A stretch of DNA of 64,000 nt from Melieria omissa (GCA_963971225.1 OZ020270.1:65538932-65602931); one strand, 5' to 3'; shown: positions 45,176 through 56,285, counted from the first letter of the stretch. Made by a program: numbers and translations. Notes: generated by a model not told the origin, from the letters alone.

Positions 45176-47189
45176 TCGGTAACGTTAACATTGGTTATTC
45201 CAAAGTGTAACAGAAATTGTCTTAGGACCCTCTGGTGTTGCAATAAAAACGATAATAATAGATGTATGTTTTGCATTTTTGCAGATTTTATCATTTTTCG
45301 TGCTGATTGCATACTTTTAGGCATAAATTAAATAAATTTTGTCGAAAAATACGTGTTTAGACCACTTTCCAAATTGAATTATTTTCTGAGATCGGAAGAT
45401 ATCGGAGGATGTAATTACATTATCCGACAAAGAAAGAATGCTTCTTAAAATAAAAAAAAATCCAGGAACATACTTTCACATACTTTCTAGATATTTTCCT
45501 CTAAGTTTTGCCAATTTTCAGATTTTTAATTTAGAAAACTATTTTAAATTAAAAGTGAAGTAAAAGCCTACGCTTTGCAAATTTGAAGAAAACATTAAAA
45601 GCGAAAATGGTCACATCATTTCTTATTCTATATTGAAAGTTTAAGCAACTTCTTGATAACCATGTATTTTTTAAATTTTTTGTACTCAATAGACTAAAAC
45701 ACAGAAAAATGAGAAAAAAGTTTCAACTTTGAGCCGGTTTTGCACAGACACTAATTAATTTTGTGCACAGATTTTTAGTGGTTTTCTTAGTTGGAGTTTC
45801 GCGAAGATGAAAGGAAAAATCGGTAAAAGTGAAAAAAATATATATAAAATAAATTAATTTAGTTATATCGGGGAAAACGCACGCACACCTTAATATATTT
45901 TCTTCCCGTAAAAATTAATATAGCAACATGTTCCTGAAAACGCGCATCATGTCGCTGGGCCCAACGCATCGATGGAGCGAGAAAAGCCTTTAAATTTAAA
46001 TATATTTTAATATAGGTTTTAGTGCGTTATTAAAAAAAAAAAAAACAAAAAGAGAAATACCGAAAAGGAGATAATTTTTAAGGAGGAAAAAAAATATGGG
46101 AAAAAGTTAGTAAAATTAATCAAAATTGGAAAAAATTTGAGAAAAAAAAAATCGTTTCTTTGTTTGATTTTTAAGGTTTTTTTTTTCGCTGAAATTTTGG
46201 TAACAATTTTTTCATAAAAATTATTTGGTTAAGTTTTGATTACATAAATAATCACCTTTGAATTTAAGCTGTTTAAAAAGGAAAAAAAAAATGTTATTTT
46301 CTAAACAATTTTTTAATTTTAAGATTTGTTGCTAAAATTTTTTTTTTAAATTTAACAACTAAAAAGTATGCTCAAGATTACAAATATTATTTGAAAAAAA
46401 AAATATATATATATAGTTTGGAAATTAGTTTAAGAATATTGGATTTTGTATTAGGTTAAGATTATTAAATAAAATTTGTTATAATGATTGTTTAAGCTAA
46501 AGAAAATGTTTGGTCTGATTATGAAGTGGGGTAAGGAGGGTTGATTTTTCCGATTGGGTTTCCAAATTTCACCTTAGGAAACAAAAGGTAGGGCGGGTAA
46601 AGAGCATCCCATTCAATGAGGCGATGCTGTGGAATTGAAACAACAGCAGCAATGGTACTTGCTGCCATGTCCGTCCGTAATGTCAGGAGGTAAAGCGTAT
46701 GTATAAGATAATTGTATGTTAGTGTAAGCGTGTAGGTATAGACAGTTCTGTTTTCCTGGGTACAAGAAACCTATGCTGACCGGTAGTAGGCGGCTAGGTC
46801 GTCGTTGCGATGTTTGCTGGTTTAGCTCAAAAGGGTTGCAGGTGAGGCGGTATGGCTTCTGAGCGGGTTTGTTGTAGGTGAACCCCGTACTGAACTGGCC
46901 CCGTAGTCATACTCGCGCTCACCGACCGAGTGTAGGGTGCCGGCAGATATGCAAGAAGCGGACGACTAGTGGTGACCTGCCACAAGGACTGTGGAGGTGC
47001 AGCGGCGGCAGAAGCAAAAGGCCAGAAACCCAACAGCTATACATACCGATCTAAATTCGTGGCGTTCAACGTGAGGCATGCCACAGGTAGGTACATACAA
47101 ACACCTACTAGGAAATGGCGCCCAACGTGAGGCCGCTACGAACGTGGGCCATGCCATATGATCGACTGCACGCATACACATAACAACAT

Positions 47190-47400
47190 GCATACAATCG
47201 GAATAGAATAGGTAATCGTCTGTAGACTCTGCGAAACAGCAGAAGAGACTCCCGAACACATCATAATGCACTGTAATGCGGCTTGTCGCAGCCGGTTGCG
47301 ATACCTGGGCCAGTTTTGGCTTGCAGAAGACGTTAAACATCTAGACCCCCGCCAGTTACTAAGTTTTATTAGGGCGGTAAGTCTAGGGGATGTACTCTAA
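47190..47400 (+). pseudogene. LINE-1 ORF2 C-terminal domain
   Basis: 47221-47400 reads CRLCETAEETPEHIIMHC (C-x2-C...H...C) and LGQFWLAEDVKHLDP to TAA 47398-47400. This C-terminal zinc-like domain follows RNase H in such LINEs and is the missing end of the LINE-1 sequence cut at 31012. It confirms that Gypsy-C sits inside LINE-1. The 3' untranslated region runs to about 47470 (ttctattctattaagg). Confidence 0.85.
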
Positions 47401-47470
47401 CATTTGAAGGGGCACAATAGATCAATCCTGGTCTCAGTGCAGTTTACCCTAATCAATTCTATTCTATTAA

Positions 47471-48227
47471 GGATGAAATAGAGAATGAATAGAATTTTCG
47501 AAATCCTGTATTGCTAATTGTTGCTTTGTCAATAATGGCAATAACAAAAACGACGCTTTCAAACTGCAACTGGGACGAAATATACTGTTCACAACAACGA
47601 TCGAGGAGACACTAATTGATCCTACGTCTCGCTGCGGCAATGCAACGTTATTTCGCGAATGTCTTTAAAAAGTTGTTTACATAACACGCTGCCGAAAAGT
47701 TCCGATAACATAAACGTCCACAAAGAGTTAAAACAAGAAACTATTTTTTTTGTATTCTCTCGTAATGAAATTAGATCATTTATAACGTTTTACAAATTTA
47801 TTTTGAGATAGAGTTCTCCCGCAGTGCGAATAGTAAAGCGATACAAGGCGCGGGCCGATATATCGGCTCTGGCACTTCTCGCTAGTGCAGCAAGAGCCGA
47901 TATATCGGCCTCCGGCGCTAAAGGCATTACATAAAATAGGCGCGGCACCGCCCATAGAGTATAGTATGAAAAAACTTGAATTATTGACTTCAAACTTGCG
48001 TGCAAAGCCGCAGGACGCTACTAGTAAGATATAAAAACAAGTGTGATGTTTTTTGAGCCACAATCAGGCAAAAACCACTGAACCGATGTAGATGAAATAA
48101 GCACCAAACATTTTTTAATCTGGGGGAATGGTAATAGGCTATATGAGAATGACCACGCCCCCTCCTTACGCCCACTATGGCAACAAAACTCATCTATAGT
48201 ATGCTTTTTTAAGGCAATATGGGTATC
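47471..48227. other. Unassigned sequence
   Basis: No gene is visible. It may include the rest of the BEL 3' LTR, since LINE-1 inserted into that LTR, but this is unproven. It contains a paired GCCGATATATCGGC motif (47854-47909). 48060-48220 resembles dispersed non-coding repeat sequence. Confidence 0.4.
47854..47909. repeat. Inverted pair of GCCGATATATCGGC
   Basis: GCCGATATATCGGCTC (47854-47869) and GAGCCGATATATCGGC (47894-47909) are exact inverted copies separated by 24 bases. Each core is itself a 14-bp palindrome. Confidence 0.9.
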
Positions 48228-48793
48228 AAACGATTCAGCGTGTCATTGCGGGAAACATAGGCTATAATATAATCGGTCACGCCCACTTTCCGCGCCTACT
48301 AAACTAACAAAACGAAGCTACGGGGCATGTCGGTAAATCAGTATTAATATCAAATGATTCCGTGTTTCATTGATGTTAATGATAGGATATACTAATGTTA
48401 GGCGAATAAAAACGTCCGCTCGATGTGAGTTAATGTTAGAAACTGACAACTTTATTTTTGGAGAACCTTAACCCAAGTTACAATAGTTCTTATCTTATAT
48501 TTACTTTTGTTCTTTTGGTCTGCAGCTGCATGCAACATGTAACTTGGGTTAAGGTTCTCCAAAAATAAAGTTGTCAGTTTCTAACATTAACTCACATCGA
48601 GCGGACGTTTTTATTCGCCTAACATTAGTATATCCTATCATTAACATCAATGAAACACGGAATCATTTGATATTAATACTGATTTACCGACATGCCCCGT
48701 AGCTTCGTTTTGTTAGTTTAGTAGGCGCGGAAAGTGGGCGTGACCGATTATATTATAGCCTATGTTTCCCGCAATGACACGCTGAATCGTTTT
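48228..48793. repeat. Large inverted repeat, arms about 255 bp
   Basis: 48228-48482 is the reverse complement of 48538-48793, apparently exact or nearly so by eye, with a 55-base spacer. The right arm is part of the LTR of element E (minus strand); the left arm looks like a piece of a second LTR in the opposite orientation. A transcript would form a long hairpin. Confidence 0.9.
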
Positions 48794-48921
48794 GCATACG
48801 TGCAAAACGTGACTTTATGGACGTTTGTTTTGTGTGGTGTGTTGGATGGGAATATGGTGCGTGGGTTGTATGGGAATGTGGTGTGTGGGTTGTATGGGAA
48901 TGTGGTGTGTGTTACATAACT
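48538..48921 (-). repeat. Element E 3' LTR
   Basis: On the minus strand the LTR starts AGTTATGTAAC at 48921, right after a purine tract (aaacggtggagg). It ends near 48538 (cccaagttaca). 48838-48911 holds about three 24-bp tandem units of gtgtgggttgtatgggaat type. The AGTTA start is usual for gypsy/17.6-like elements. Confidence 0.7.
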
Positions 48922-49980
48922 CCTCCACCGTTTAGGTCATTTGCGTCTCTTGCAAATGGGTCTACACTTTCCTCTGTTTTAGGAATAGTGGATATTCCTT
49001 TATTTAGCTCAATATTTGTAAAAATCTTGGTTTTTTTCTTTTTCCACACAATTACAACTACAGCAATGATTACCACAATGAGTAAGAAAATAATAAATAA
49101 GAGACATACATGATGGCGTTATTTTTGTATTTTACGTACTCTATCTGTTTTCTATTACTTATTGTCTTTAACTGTAAGCTTTGCAGCGTGAAATTTTGTT
49201 CTTGTTTTGTTAAGTTCTTATAGGCTATTGGTATTAGTACACTTTCTATAAATTAATCGATTTTGTTGCTAAAGGAGTATTCTCCAATGGTAACATTACA
49301 TGTCTTGAATTTGATGACATTGTTATTTTCTGTAATTATGTTCTGACTAATGCAGTTTTGTTCTAATTTTGTTGGTGGTAAATTTTTGATGATTAACAAA
49401 TTGCTTGCTATTTTAGTTATCGACGTTACATTATTGCGTCTAAAAATACAAACGTTTTCTTGGCCCAGAACATTTCTAATGCAATAATCAAAGTGAGGGC
49501 TTAGCTTTTTTTAAGACACTTTTTTATCAAACGGAAAAACTTTATTATCTTGTAGAATTATTTCCACGTTATCCGAATCGTGATTCGGAAACGGTATCAC
49601 CAAAGCCTTATGGTATTTTTCCTTAGTGAAATTTGGTATTCCGAGTGCAAAAATTAATGTTTCTTGAGTAAACATTACACTTGTTTGAATATATGACTTG
49701 TTCTCTATTGTAATGTTGTACTTGTCTGTTTCTTCTTCTGTCAAAATGTCGTGAGCGAGCACATTTAGTTTGCTCAGTAATATAATGTCTGCAAATTTTT
49801 CAATTTGACTGTTGAGTGTCTGGATGTCGCCGTATATTTGTAGGGCATATGATAACCTATCGGTTATATTTGTATACTTATATATTTGTGAAGATACCCG
49901 TAGGAGGAATAAATTTAATTTTTTTTTTCGTTCGTTTAAGTGTCTGTTAATTCCTTCTACGTTTTTTATTAGATTATTAT

Positions 49981-50402
49981 TGTTACGAATATTACGTCCA
50001 GTGGGCTGTTACGTATCACTGAATTGTGCAATTTGAAAATGAAACAACTTTAATTATTCCAATGCAGCCAATTCAAAACCAACAGTCACTTTATTATTCA
50101 CAGTTTCACACTTTACTGTTCGTCCGTGTGGCAACTTCACTTGTCAAAACCAGACTGACTCGCTGCGCCGCATCCGGCTGCCTTTTATACCTGCCAGGCC
50201 ATCGCGCAGATCGTTTCCGCACATTCCGGAGTGGACTAAAAGTTTCCATCATTGCCAGGTTGGACTAAAAGTTATTATCGCGGCCGTCGTTGCCAGATTG
50301 GACTAAAAGTTATTATCGCGGCCGTCGTTGCCAGATTGGATTATAGCCCGGCACGTAGCGGCAGGGTTGCTTTGCACAGCGACAGACTGTCTTATCGTTA
50401 CA
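49981..50402 (-). repeat. Gypsy-D2 3' LTR
   Basis: 422 bp. On the minus strand it begins TGTAACGATAAG and ends CGTAACA. Its TATA box is intact (ttttata on +, 50183-50189). The neighbouring aagtggtgggcag on the minus strand is the polypurine tract. Confidence 0.93.
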
Positions 50403-50413
50403 CTGCCCACCAC

Positions 50414-53400
50414 TTAGACTTGTTCGTCCCGAACAAGTGCCGAGGCTCCGCTGTGATGAGGCGCCAGGCGCTCCAAATGGACTACCTTCAGCTTAGCGCC
50501 TCTATTGCTGCAACGTTGAATCCTGTATACCACGTCGTTAATCCTAGTCACGATTTCGTACGGTCCTTCCCATGACGCTTGAAGTTTCGGAGACAAACCT
50601 TTCCTCCGCTGCGGGTTGTAGAGCATTACCAGATCGCCTTCTTGGAACCCTGCTGAGTTGGCCCGTAGATCATATCTGGCTTTCGCCTTATTGCTGACCA
50701 GTTTGGTGCGGCCCCTTATAAATTGGTGAATTTCCTCCAGTTCCGCCCGCTTATTGGCCACGTAGTCCGTCTTAGCGCCTCCCGTCGTGCTGACTACCTG
50801 AACTTCAAGTCAGCGGGTAACCGCAACTCTGTGCCAAACACTGCTCGGGCTGGAGTGAGTGATGTCTTGTCGTGCGGGGCTGACCTATACGCCATCAGGA
50901 ACAGGGGGATATGCGTGTCCCAATCCTTTTGATTCCTGCCTACCACTTTCCGCAAGTATTCCTCCAGTGTCCGGTTAAAGCGTTCCACCATACCGTCGGA
51001 CTGTGGGTGCAAAGGCGTGGTACGAGTTTTCTTTATCCCCAGTAGCTCACACACTTCCTTGAATACCGCAGATTCGAAATTCCGGCCTTGATCTGAGTGC
51101 AATTCCAACGGAACTCCGAACCTGGCTACCCAGTTGTTCACCAGCTTTTCCGAGACCGTAGTGGCTTCCTGGTTAGGAATGGGGTACACTTCGGGCCATT
51201 TGCTGAAGTAATCCATTACCACCAGCACATATTTGTTGCCTTGAGTGCTAGTTGGGAATGGGCCGGCGACGTCCATAGCAATCCGCTCGAAGGGCGCTCC
51301 CACGTTGTACTGTTGCATGCGGCCTCGAGATTTTCTTGTCGGCCCTTTCGCGGCTGAACATTGGTCGCAGCTCTTAATCCACTCGGCTACAGACTCCTGA
51401 CATCCTACCCAGTAGAATCGTCTTTTTATTTTGGCGACGGTTTCGGTGATGCCTAGGTGCCCTCCACCTCGATGCCTCGATGACCTCGTTGATTCTGCAT
51501 TTCGGCACTACCATTAGGGAGTTGCTGGTCCGGCCATCCGCGCTCTCCCATTCACGGTACAGGCATCCTTCCTTCAGCCGCAGACTTTTCCACTGTGCCC
51601 AGTAAGCCTTAGCGATCGGGCTTTCACCGGCCATCTCCTGCCAGTCTGGACGTGCGCCTTGCTCCTTGCCTTCGACGATTTTCGCAAGATCCGCATCCTC
51701 ACGCTGGTCTTTTTGTAGCCTCTCCGCAGGCCACTCTTCCTCTGGCATGACGCTGACCAACCGGACGTCCAATATCTGTTCTTTGCTTTCGGCTCGCGAG
51801 CATTGCCTGCATTCGACTTTGCACGGACGGCGGGACAAGGCATCGGCATTTCCATGGCTACTGCCCTTGCGATGCTCTATCGTGTAGTCGTAGCTCTGCA
51901 GTCGCTCGATCCACCGCGCCAATTGCCCTTCAGGATCTTTAAAGTTCAGGAGCCATCTCAATGCCGCATGATCTGTGCGCAGGCGAAACCTTTGTCCATA
52001 CAGATATTTGTGGAAGTGTTTCAGGCGTGCAAAAGCCTGTTCCTGATCCTCGTTCCACTCGAAAGCTTGGCCCTTTTTCGTCAGTTTGTGCAGGCTGCTG
52101 GCTATGTTCGCGAATCCCGGAACAAATCGGCGGTAGTATGTGCACAGGCCCAGGAAACTGCGGAGTTCGTGTAGATTGCGAGGCCGGGGCCACGCCTTCA
52201 CCGCCGTGATTTTGCCTTCATCCGTATGTACTCCGCGGGCGGAAACCGTATGACCCAGATACTTGACCTCCTTTTGGAACAGCGAGCACTTCTTTGGTTG
52301 AGTCTAAGCCCGGCTTTTTGTGTCCGCTCAAATACCTCCTTCAGCTTTTCCAGGTGGTCGTCGAAGCTTTTGCCCATCACGATTATGTCGTCGAGGTATA
52401 CCAGACACGTCCGCCAATGCAGCCCTTTTAGCACGCGTTCCATTAGCCGCTCGAATGTTGCTGGTGCGTTGCAGAGTCAAAACGGCATGACGGTGAACTG
52501 CCACAAACCATCGCCAACACTGAAAGCCGTTTTCTCCTTGTCCTTGTCTGCAAGCTCTACCTGCCAATAGCCGCTGCGTAAGTCGAGTGTGGAGAACCAC
52601 TGCGTGCCTGACAGTGTGTCCAGGGTGTCATCGATCCGAGGTAGTGGATAACTGTCCTTCTTGGTCACATCATTGAGCTTCCGATAGTCCACACAAAACC
52701 GGGTACTGCCATCTTTTTTCTTGACTAGCACGACCGGCGAGCACCAGGGGCCCGAAGAAGGCTCTATGACCTTGTCTTTCCGCATGTTCTCGATCAAATT
52801 TGTGACCCCCTCCCTCTTGGCCAGAGGAACTCGTCTTGGCGGTTGGCGAATCGGTTTTGAACTTCCGGTGTCGATGTTGTGCTTCACTATGGCTGTTCTC
52901 CCGCCTGCTTCTGCCGCAAATATTGACCCATAGTGCTGCAGGAAAGACCTCACCTTCTGTTTCTGCTTAGCCGTCAACTCGCTGCTCCACTTTTTCTCTT
53001 GCGGTATGACGCCCATGTTAAAACCGCTCTTCTTATTACCTCCAGGCGGGCTACTCTCGCAATTGACCACTGCTACAGCTGCCTTACACTCGCCAATTAC
53101 CTCATCTTTCCCGACATATCTAGTTGCGTTCAGGGGGTTCAGTATTCTGACTGGTATTCTGCCATTTTTAGGTTCCACTAATGTACGTCCGATGATGATG
53201 TTGTCGTGTCCTTGTTTCGGTGCTTCTACTACCCACAGCCGACTCGTCCCATCGTCCTCGTCCACCTTTGCACACACAATCGCCTCAGAATTCGCCGGCA
53301 TCCTCCTGCGTTGACACGATACAACCTTCCATACCGCCACGCTTCGCTCATAGCCGGTGTGCAGCGGGAATTCAACGTTGGCATATCTCAGCACATTTTC

Positions 53401-54117
53401 CTTCAGGTCCAGCGTAAAGCCGTGCCTAATCATGAAATCCACGCCGATAATCACGTCGTCCATCATATCCGCGACGATGAACTCATGTTCCAGGCTGCTG
53501 GTGCCGATAGCAATCGTTTTTGTAGCTTTCCCTCTCACCGGCGCGCGCTCGCCAGTCGCAGTCCGCAGCTGTATGCCATGCAACGGTTCCCAGTTCTTCA
53601 GCAGCTTCCTTTTTATGATCGAATATGACGCTCCAGTACCCAGTGTCAACACGAACAACTTTCCATCTATCCTTCCTTCAATTGTCAAGCTGCTGGGCTG
53701 TCGTTTCAGCTGTGAGACAAGGATGGTGGGGCGGCAGATTGTGGGGATCAGCTCACGCCCCTTTGGGCTGACCCGTTTTAGTTTTAACGGCTCCTCGTCC
53801 TCAGCCCTGCTCTTGTTGGCTGAGCCTGGATTGTCAGTATTCCTTGCTTCAGGCGATTGCGGTCGAGAACGGGAACGCCTCTTTCGTTGGCGGCAGTCTC
53901 GTGATATGTGGCCCTGCTTGCCACATACCCAGCAAACAACTTTAGAGGAGACCACCCGTGGCCTGTCCGGTGGCTCAGAGCTTATGGAATGGATCATAAT
54001 GTCGTTGTCCGGCTGGATCTGGCGTATTCTTGCTGGTGCATACCGAGTGCTCCCAATCCATGTCGCCTCATATGTCATCGCGCTGGTCACCGTCTCCCTA
54101 AATGTCTTGCCCATCAT
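50414..54117 (-). pseudogene. pol: pol of Gypsy-D2
   Basis: ATG 54117 overlaps the gag stop. The N-terminal part has the CCHC knuckle CWVCGKQGHISRDC. The protease motif reads LTLGTGASYSII: the catalytic aspartate codon is GGT (53640-53638), glycine, whereas D3 has GAT. RT has VVLVKKKDGSTRFCVDYRKLN, a TGA at 52477-52479 in place of the residue before LCNAP, and VYLDDIIVMGKSF. A frameshift near 52290 follows. RNase H lacks its first catalytic region (jump from ARLK to HFHKYLYGQRF near 52025). Integrase (50794-51318) keeps DVAGPF, HSDQGRNFES and DGMVERFNRT. The C-terminus (50414-50761) has GLSPKLQASWEGPYEIV. Inactive. Confidence 0.9.
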
Positions 54118-55202
54118 CGACGTGTCTCCTTATCATGAAGACCTTCAATAAACGCCTCAATCTTCATCCTCTCGAGATCCTCAGCGCCGAAGGACGGGTA
54201 GCACAGCTGCACGAGCTGCTCAATGTCTGCTGCATATGTCTGCAGCGCCTCGTTAGATCTTTGCCTGCGGTTCTTCAGCTCACAGTAGTACAGCGTTCTG
54301 TTGTGCTCGTCGCTGTATTTGGCTGCCAGCGCCCTTATGACGGTCTCGTACTCACTTCGTAAACACTCTGGAACTGACTTTATTACCTCAGCCGCAGCAC
54401 CTTTAAGAGCCAGCGCCAATCTCCGTCCTTTTCTTACATCGGTCCACTGATTTTCCAGAGCAGCCAGGTCGAATTGTAGCTTGAAGGTATCGAACGGCGT
54501 AGTCCCATCATAAGTAGGCACTTCTGCTCGGGTGACAACACTTTCCGGAACCGGCGGCAAACATTCTCGCGGCTGTACCTCCCTAAGCCGCTCGTCCATT
54601 TTTCTGTCCATCGAAACTTCCAGACTATCAGGGAATTTGTTCAGGGAGTCATCAAGATCGTGAACACGTTTGTTCAGGGAATCATCCAGGTTGCCAACTC
54701 GTTTGTTCAGGGAATCATCCAGGTCGTCGACTCGCTTATCCAAGTGCTCTACCCGCGTCTCCAGGTGCTCGACTTTCCCATTAATCCTGTCTGAGATTTC
54801 CTCCACCTTCTGCTCCAAGCGCGCAGAATTTTCCTGAAGCTTGCTGGACAACTCCCGATTTGCATTTTCCAGTTTTGCTGACATTTCCCGGTTCGGCGTT
54901 TCCATTTGCGCCGACATGCCTTTGAGTGCAGTCATTAGTTGGCTCATGTCCAACGCTTGTATTGGTGCAGCCGCTGCAGCTGTACTCTGTAGCGAAGCAG
55001 CACCAGCAGGTGACTCCTCCACCTTGGCCGACGCCTCTAGTTCTTGCGCTCCGAACTCGTGCACAGTCCAATCGACGCCTCGTGCCTCACATACTTCTCA
55101 CAAGCGCCACTGCAACTCCACCTTTCCGCCAGCAGTCGGCAAATTCCAGGCAGCCAGCTCCTTCTTCAGCTGGTCCACCTTCAGCAGCTCGAGTTTAACC
55201 AT
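54114..55202 (-). pseudogene. gag: gag of Gypsy-D2 with SAP-like N-terminus
   Basis: ATG 55202-55200 opens the SAP-like region; a CGA-to-TGA change gives a stop at 55098-55100. The frame then continues from 55064 through an alanine-rich linker, a coiled coil with at least three LDDSLNKRV units, and a capsid-like region (FDTFKLQFDLAALENQW, ALKGAAAEVIKSVPE, FGAEDLERMKIEAFIEGLHD). It ends in TGA 54116-54114, overlapping the pol ATG. The zinc knuckle is on the pol frame. Confidence 0.88.
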
Positions 55203-55275
55203 GTCCGTGCTTTTATAATTTTATTTATTTATTTGTTTACTTTCAATTTTCCACAATCCCACTTCTGACACCAAA

Positions 55276-55719
55276 TGTTACGAATATTACGTCCAGTGGG
55301 CTGTTACGTATCACTGAATTGTGCAATTTGAAAATGAAACAACTTTAATTATTCCAATGCAGCCAATTCAAAACCAACAGTCACTTTATTATTCACAGTT
55401 TCACACTTTACTGTTCGTACACTTAAGTATTTGCTTAATTACTCCGTGTGGCAACTTCACTTGTCAAAACCAGACTCGTTGCGCCGCATCCGGCTGCCTT
55501 TTGTACCTGCCAGGCCATCGCGCAGATCGTTCCCGCACATTCCGGAGTGGACTAAAAGTTTCCATCATTGCCAGGTTGGACTAAAAGTTATTATCGCGGC
55601 CGTCGTTGCCAGATTGGACTAAAAGTTATTATCGCGGCCGTCGTTGCCAGAATGGGATTATAGCACGGCACGTAGCGGCAGGGTTGCTTTGCACAGCGAC
55701 AGAATGTCTTATCGTTACA
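55276..55719 (-). repeat. Gypsy-D2 5' LTR
   Basis: 444 bp, pairing with 49981-50402. Its TATA box is changed to TACAAAA (ttttgta on +, 55499-55505), and the initiator sequence tcagtct is shortened, so its own promoter looks damaged. Confidence 0.93.
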
Positions 55720-56285
55720 TTATTAATTTCTACCTGTTGGTTCAATTCATTGAAAATTGTTTGTGCATTACTGTCTAAATTTTTCAAATGGTCGTAACTT
55801 TCGTTGGCATCTTCATCGTCCATATTTCCTGTTTAAAATTTTACCCCTCTACCTAGAAAATTTGCCAGTCCTCGCCTTATTTTTTTTGTTTTGTAAATGT
55901 CCGGTATTAACATTTTGTAGTTATGCTTTAGTAACTTTATTCCTTTGTCTAATAAGTGAAAGCTTTCATCGTACCAATCTGCATTTAACTGTTTGATATT
56001 TGATTCAACGAGATCTATTGTAGACTGGTATTCAGTTAAATTTACAATGTGAAGGATTTTTGTGAAATTCTCGACCATCGGTATTTCTTCGAGCTTTAAA
56101 AGTGTGTGTTCGATTTGTGTATTGATGGGCGTGACCTCTATTTTCTGTCCATAAATGGCGGTGACCTAGAATGCCTGTAGCAGTATTGCCATCTGTAAAA
56201 TAAAACTTCAGTTATTGTGTTTGTCGTATTTCGTATTCAGTTGTCGTTCGTAGTATTTTTAAACTCGCGTTTTTGCTGCGCTTTA

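Larger units (their letters stand above)
42113..45811. mobile_element. Transib-like element in LTR, right end lost
   Basis: Relative to the 5' LTR, foreign sequence begins right after caccagtg. It starts CACAGTG (42113-42119), then 23 bases, then ACAAAATTA (42143-42151), the layout of a 23-type recombination signal and of Transib termini. No CACTGTG right end is found up to 45811, and about 270 bp of LTR (31814-32085) is missing there, so the right end was probably deleted. TAATTTTGT at 45756-45764 may be an inner part of it. Non-coding except for the nested piggyBac-2. Confidence 0.6.
40463..47185 (+). repeat. Gypsy-C 3' LTR, with insertion
   Basis: It starts TGTACTGGGCTGC and ends acacataaca, next to the ACAT duplication. 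It contains 40565-41411, absent from the 5' LTR, and the Transib-like plus piggyBac-2 insertion at 42113 to about 45811. Without the insertion it is about 3.0 kb. 41420-42110 and 45815-46880 are AT-rich and non-coding. Confidence 0.88.
31009..47189 (+). mobile_element. Gypsy-C: LTR retrotransposon with very long LTRs
   Basis: ACAT is duplicated at 31009-31012 and 47186-47189, inside LINE-1. The LTRs start TGTACTGGGCTGC (31013 and 40463) and end ...aaca (33516 and 47185). The interior has a tRNA-Lys-type PBS, a RING ORF, gag and pol. The multi-kilobase LTRs and tRNA-Lys PBS recall Ulysses and Osvaldo of Drosophila, from memory. Later insertions are Gypsy-D1 in pol and a Transib-like element with piggyBac-2 in the 3' LTR. 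Confidence 0.92.
21326..47470 (+). mobile_element. LINE-1: RNase H-bearing non-LTR element, split twice
   Basis: The parts are 21326-24547, 30011-31012 and 47190-47470, joined by two dated insertions (LINE-2 with a 13-bp TSD; Gypsy-C with a 4-bp TSD). Domain order: ORF1 remnants, AP-endonuclease, RT, RNase H, and a C-terminal CCHC-like domain. RNase H after RT points to the I or LOA group; the ORF1 style and endonuclease start (KVVQINLHHAKAAS) also suggest LOA, from memory. The 5' boundary is approximate and no TSD was recognised. Confidence 0.8.
49977..55723 (-). mobile_element. Gypsy-D2: near full-length LTR element, minus strand
   Basis: TTAT is duplicated at 49977-49980 and 55720-55723. 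The LTRs are 49981-50402 (3') and 55276-55719 (5'). The interior encodes gag and pol on the minus strand. The 3' LTR lacks about 30 bases present in the 5' LTR, and part of RNase H is deleted. It is inserted in env of element E. Confidence 0.95.
48912..56192 (-). pseudogene. env: env-like glycoprotein of element E, split by Gypsy-D2
   Basis: ATG 56192-56190 follows ttttacag, a splice-acceptor-like sequence; env of such elements is usually made from a spliced RNA. The signal region has a TAG at 56166-56168. The frame then runs past a basic site and glycine-rich segment (KKIRRGLANFLGRG, about 55845-55890) and stops near 55830. After 55720 Gypsy-D2 interrupts; discounting it and one TTAT, the frame resumes in register at 49980. 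Another stop is at 49508-49510 and a frameshift lies further on. A hydrophobic membrane segment with a lysine-rich tail lies at about 49110-49030. The stop is at 48912, inside the LTR start. Non-functional. Confidence 0.82.

Noticed and set aside
42110..45770. GTGCACAG at 42110-42117 and 45763-45770 as an 8-bp hAT-type target duplication
   Set aside because: The sequence inside has no inverted ends, and the second copy is not at the boundary with LTR sequence; chance is more likely. The Transib reading fits the left boundary better.
48734..49113. ORFs over the tandem repeat 48838-48911 as a glycine/valine-rich protein
   Set aside because: They are the antisense of the LTR and env tail of element E; the repeat makes the open frame.
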